32,907 bases of DNA from Haplosporangium gracile (Eukaryota; Mortierellomycota; Mortierellomycetes; Mortierellales; Mortierellaceae). Where the stretch lies: the NCBI GenBank assembly GCA_015499985.1, contig JAAAUF010000451.1:1-32907 (forward strand), in the 5' to 3' direction. Within the stretch, counting starts at the first letter, position 1. Each line of letters opens with the position of its first letter. Shown here one piece after another: positions 29,455-32,907 of the stretch. A program made the translations under genes and the position numbers. The notes beneath the pieces are model-generated. The model saw only the letters and a list, made by a program, of their open reading frames with translations. It was not told the DNA's origin and made no database searches.

Positions 29455-32400
29455 AAAAAGGAATGATACCTGAATGGGGTATGGGCAAAGCAAGCCGCAA
29501 AAGTGTGTGCAGCTCGAAAGCGAGTAGTCTCTCCAGGGCTACTCTCCTTCCTCAGTAGCAAATCATGAGGAAAAAGTGGAGGGCTAATTGTTACGTTGCT
29601 ATTTGTTTGTTTGTTGTTGCGATCCGGGGTTGAGCATAAAGGCAGATGCGATTGCCGATGGCGCAATCTTGGCTCCTCCCTTTTCTTCCCTTCTCATTCT
29701 TGATGAAAGCGTGTTTGTGTGTTTGTTTTGTCCCTTGCAGACGAGTAAGGGAGAATGTTAGTCATTTTTGTTTTGTGTTTTGTTTGTTGCGTAAGTTGTT
29801 CTAAAGAAAAAGTGATCACACGGGTGGCAAAATATGTAACGTGTGTGTACGACCCTGTCCCTAACAAAGGGGGAGCGAGTTCCTGGACTAGCCCCGCTTA
29901 GCATAAAGTTTGTTTGTTGTTTTGATTTTGGTTTTGTTTTTTAAGCAAGGGTCCAGCTCCTTCCGTCCTGTTCTGTCGGTCCTCAATTCTAATTTGCCAA
30001 CCGTCTTTAATTTCAGTATGCAAGGGATGGGATGGGTATGTGAAATAAACAACGGATGTGGGGTGGAGTAGCCTTATTTTATTTCAGTTGAGTATTGTAA
30101 ATTGATCAAATAGCAGCTCACATTCACAGGAGGACAGAGCGAGGAAGAGAGAGAGAGGGAGATGACCAGGGTGGGAAATAGAGTTCTCTCTCACCTGTTG
30201 ACATGGGGCCTATCCTACCTCCAATCAATCCAAACAGGAAAAAAACAAAAACAAACAAGTGAAAGTGAAGGGAAAATGCAAACGTGAACAACCACCAGGT
30301 CCTTTCTCTTCCTCCCTCCCTCAATCGCTAAACCCATTGCATTCCCTGGGATTCATTCATTAAACCTTAGTCCGTCCATTGCCCAACAAAATTTCAACTC
30401 TACACGAACTCAAAATGAATGGAGAGCTTCTTTATCAAGAAATGACTATCAGAAAAGCAAAAGGGAGAGAGAGCGAGACCCAGGTTGTCGTTCGCATTTC
30501 TCTAACAGCGTGATTATTTGCATTCACACATACACGCTCCGCTGTTCTCGTTTGGTAAACTCGTTCGAGGGAAGAGGGAAGGGGAGATCGCTGACGCGAG
30601 AAATCGTTGTTTCTCGAGCCACGCCCTCCCTCGTTCTCATTTTTGTTTGTTGTTTTGAACAAGGAAGGGTCAAATGGGCCCGAGTAGAAAGCAATACGAA
30701 GCAGAAAGAGAAAGAAGCGAGACAGAGAGAAATACAGGGTAAGGAGAATCCAGGATACCATACGTCGGAAAAGGAGCGTAGAACGGAGAGGGGAAAGGAA
30801 GAAGAGGGGATGGCGGGACACTAGCACCAATGGCGCGACAATGCAGGGCATCTGCAACGAGCACCTGCTCGCAAAGGAATAGTACTCTCCATTCTTATTC
30901 GTCCGCGCCCTTCCTTGTCACTCCCTCCCCAAGTATCGCCATCGAGGCGTTGGGCAGTCTAGTGAACGACTAAGAAGAAGTATCCGCTTCAAACACCGAC
31001 ATATATGTGAGTGAACGTGGCCTTGCAGTCGATATCAAGAAAACTGCCGATTCAACGTGAGAGAAAGAAGGAACGAACACTTGTTACTGCGTTACCTTAT
31101 TTTTTCCTCATCCCCCTTCTTTCTACTCGCCCCTTCCCCCCCAAAATCCCAGCCGTCATTGCCCATGGGAAGCTGTGAGATGGTGGTGTGCATGCAAAGC
31201 ATATGAGTGAGCAGGGGTAAAAGATAAGGCGAGGGGGACATGCGAGTTAGAATGTCTGAGAGAGCTTTTTCTTTATTACACGACGAGGACGAGAAAAGAG
31301 ACGTCATTTCATGTATGGTCCTCATGACCATTAAGCAATATAGGTGAGCAGCGACGAGACAGATGACGAGAAAGAGTAGAGAGACCTGCCATAGACACAT
31401 CTTGACTCTCTTTCACTCACTAGCTTACATCTTGGGAACTCCGTCTCTTTTGCCTTCTCCTACCCATTTTCGCTCTAGTTTTTCAAAACGGCCAACTGTC
31501 TCTCTATTGCGCCCTCCCTTCGCCCACCAACAGAAAATGTATGAACCCCGCTTCATCTCTCCAATGCTAACGGGCTGTTTGTTTTGTGTTTTTTTTTTTG
31601 TTTTTTTGTTTTTGTTTTTGATTTCGTTGCTGCTGTTCTTCCCAACGGCCTACTCAAAACATTTCACAAGGACTCCTTCTCCCTCTTCCTCTCGCTCCAG
31701 TCCAATAACAGGCTGATTGACCAGCTATACCATTGTTTACATTGGACTGAGAAGTACTCCCTAGGAAAATGCAGGTGAGATTGTTATTTGTTTTAGTTTT
31801 CTTTTTTTAATCGATGAGAAATGCGGACATAAAGGGAATGCAGCAGTGTAAGAAAGAAAGAGACAGAGCGGGAGGCGATGGGAAGTGGGCAATTGCATGG
31901 TAGTCCTAATTACATTTTTCGCTCCTTCGTCCTCGTCTCTCCCACGGATATTCATTCTTCAATGGCCCTGATAACGCCGCACTGTAGTATGCTCTTTTCT
32001 CTCACACACACACATACTTTGCATGTCAACAAAGAGGCAGAAGGAAAAATAGACAATAGATGCGCCAATAGATGCAAAATAAAACACAGATTTTTTTAGG
32101 GTTCGTCAGTCATTAGTGCCAATAGCCCCCAACAATATCTAAACTAGCTTGTTCGTCTACAAGAAAGGAAGGCGGAATTAGCTGCTATGGTGCTCAGAAT
32201 TGAAAAAAAAGGATGGGGGAGAGGAGATGGTGAGCAATTTTTGAGAGGATCCCCGATGCCTCCCTCGAAAATTTCCCTAAACCCGTGGATGAATGTGCAC
32301 TTTTTATGCAAGGGTCTGCAGATGGAACAAACGACGAAGGACGGCTCTCTTAGCTCCGTTCTTTAGACTCGATGCCTGTGTGAGCGTTTTTTGTTCCCAA

Positions 32401-32907
32401 AAGGAACAAATAACTACAGCACATCAACTGTTTAACTGCGTAGATCGAACGGGATGCGGTGGGTTTAGATGTGTATGGCTGTAGCTTAAACGTGTCGTGA
32501 ATCTTGACCTTTTTGCCCACCAATCTTTACTTTTTTTGCCACCAACTTTTGCCTCCTAAATTTTTCTCCCGTCGCGCCTTTTTCTTTTTTCTCATTTCTT
32601 TTTTCACCTTCCTATTTTTTCTACCTTTCAGACTTGTTACGCATCCTTCCTCTTTCACCATTCCTACACTTCCTACGAACCTAAGAGTCTTTGTTTTGGT
32701 CACCATGACCGAATGAACAGTCCGCTCATTACACCAACATCATCGAGTCAACGCCAAGCTGCTCTCTTTGTTGTTGTCCTTCCTTGTTGCTTCAGTCGTC
32801 GACAACACTTTCCCCCCTCTTCAAATGCACTTTTCATAGCAATGACGCATTTTATCGACTTTTATCGACTGAATTGAAGTATATAAGGGTCATTATTCAG
32901 TCGAGTT
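29455..32907. other. Long stretch without a supportable gene
   Basis: About 3.4 kb to the right edge. It has purine-rich blocks (30125-30165, 30690-30810), T/C-rich blocks (31430-31520, 32500-32640), GTTTGTTT-type runs (29700-29950) and CA repeats (near 32004-32012). Open frames on both strands are short and low-complexity, and none resembles a known protein. A minimal ATG-ACC-GAA-TGA frame lies at 32705. The last 60 bp carry a tandem TTTATCGACT pair, a TATATAA and an inverted repeat, so the promoter of a gene beyond the edge is possible. No tRNA or rRNA was recognised. Confidence 0.55.
32851..32904. repeat. Tandem decamer plus inverted repeat enclosing a TATA-like box
   Basis: TTTATCGACT is repeated exactly at 32851-32860 and 32861-32870. 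TCGACTGAAT (32865-32874) and ATTCAGTCGA (32895-32904) are perfect 10-base inverted arms around a 20-base loop containing TATATAA (32881-32886 region). The structure touches the window edge, so its full extent is unknown. Confidence 0.7.

Noticed and set aside
30435..30857. A 140-codon minus-strand frame and neighbouring small frames in the right-hand gene-free region
   Set aside because: Low-complexity composition, no splice or family support, and similar frames occur on both strands.
32705..32716. ATG at 32705 as the start of a gene at the right edge
   Set aside because: It is followed by a stop after three codons with no donor site between; at most it is an upstream minimal frame.

Overview
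The window looks like nuclear chromosome from an early-diverging filamentous fungus, most probably a Mortierella-like member of the Mucoromycota. Every protein-coding gene is eukaryotic. Most are split by short GT-AG introns (about 80-180 bp) with CTAAC-type branch sites. Codon choice is biased to C in the third position in the strongly expressed genes. The gene set (Pho89-type phosphate transporter, 14-3-3, Mgr2, Gid7/WDR26, Mtc6, WSC sensor, proteinase-K-like subtilase) is fungal. The genus is an inference from overall protein style, not from a database search. No rRNA, tRNA, CRISPR array, intact transposon or virus-derived gene was found.

Layout, left to right. 185-1890 (+) is a Pho89-family Na+/phosphate symporter that is open along its length apart from one single-base frame disruption near 1308-1311. 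2246-4888 (+) is a 14-3-3 protein whose first intron is 1.69 kb. It converges tail to tail on a class I methyltransferase (5096-6085, -). Behind that, on the same strand, lies a G3BP-like NTF2+RRM protein (6254-7826, -), which diverges from the TIM23 subunit Mgr2 (8694-9196, +). A repeat-bearing stretch with two diverged 229-bp tandem units (about 9728-10160) precedes a lineage-restricted, possibly frameshifted gene (10254-11300, +). Next are a 13-exon LisH-CTLH-WD40 protein, Gid7/WDR26-like (CDS to 15475, +), and a large acidic F-box protein (15961-18186, +). On the minus strand follow an Mtc6-like membrane protein (19004-22644), a WSC-domain cell-wall sensor (23363-26236) and a secreted subtilisin-like protease (28051-29217). 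The last 3.7 kb holds no gene I can support.

Functionally this is ordinary housekeeping and cell-surface biology, not an operon-like system: phosphate uptake, signalling (14-3-3), RNA regulation (G3BP), mitochondrial import (Mgr2), ubiquitin ligase components (Gid7-like and F-box, adjacent), and cell surface or secretion (Mtc6, WSC sensor, protease). I did not find a clearly new multi-gene system. The points most worth a second look are: the 14-3-3 intron with opposed pyrimidine and purine tracts; a start codon of the WDR26-like gene that seems to be assembled by splicing; a 15-bp minisatellite just upstream of the protease TATA box; the WSC sensor whose signal peptide extends 5' of the only usable ATG; the lineage-restricted gene and its repeat neighbourhood; and two single-base frame breaks that are either gene decay or assembly errors.

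Exon boundaries below were derived by hand from splice consensus, reading frame and protein-family continuity. Every multi-exon model except the two flagged ones closes in frame.
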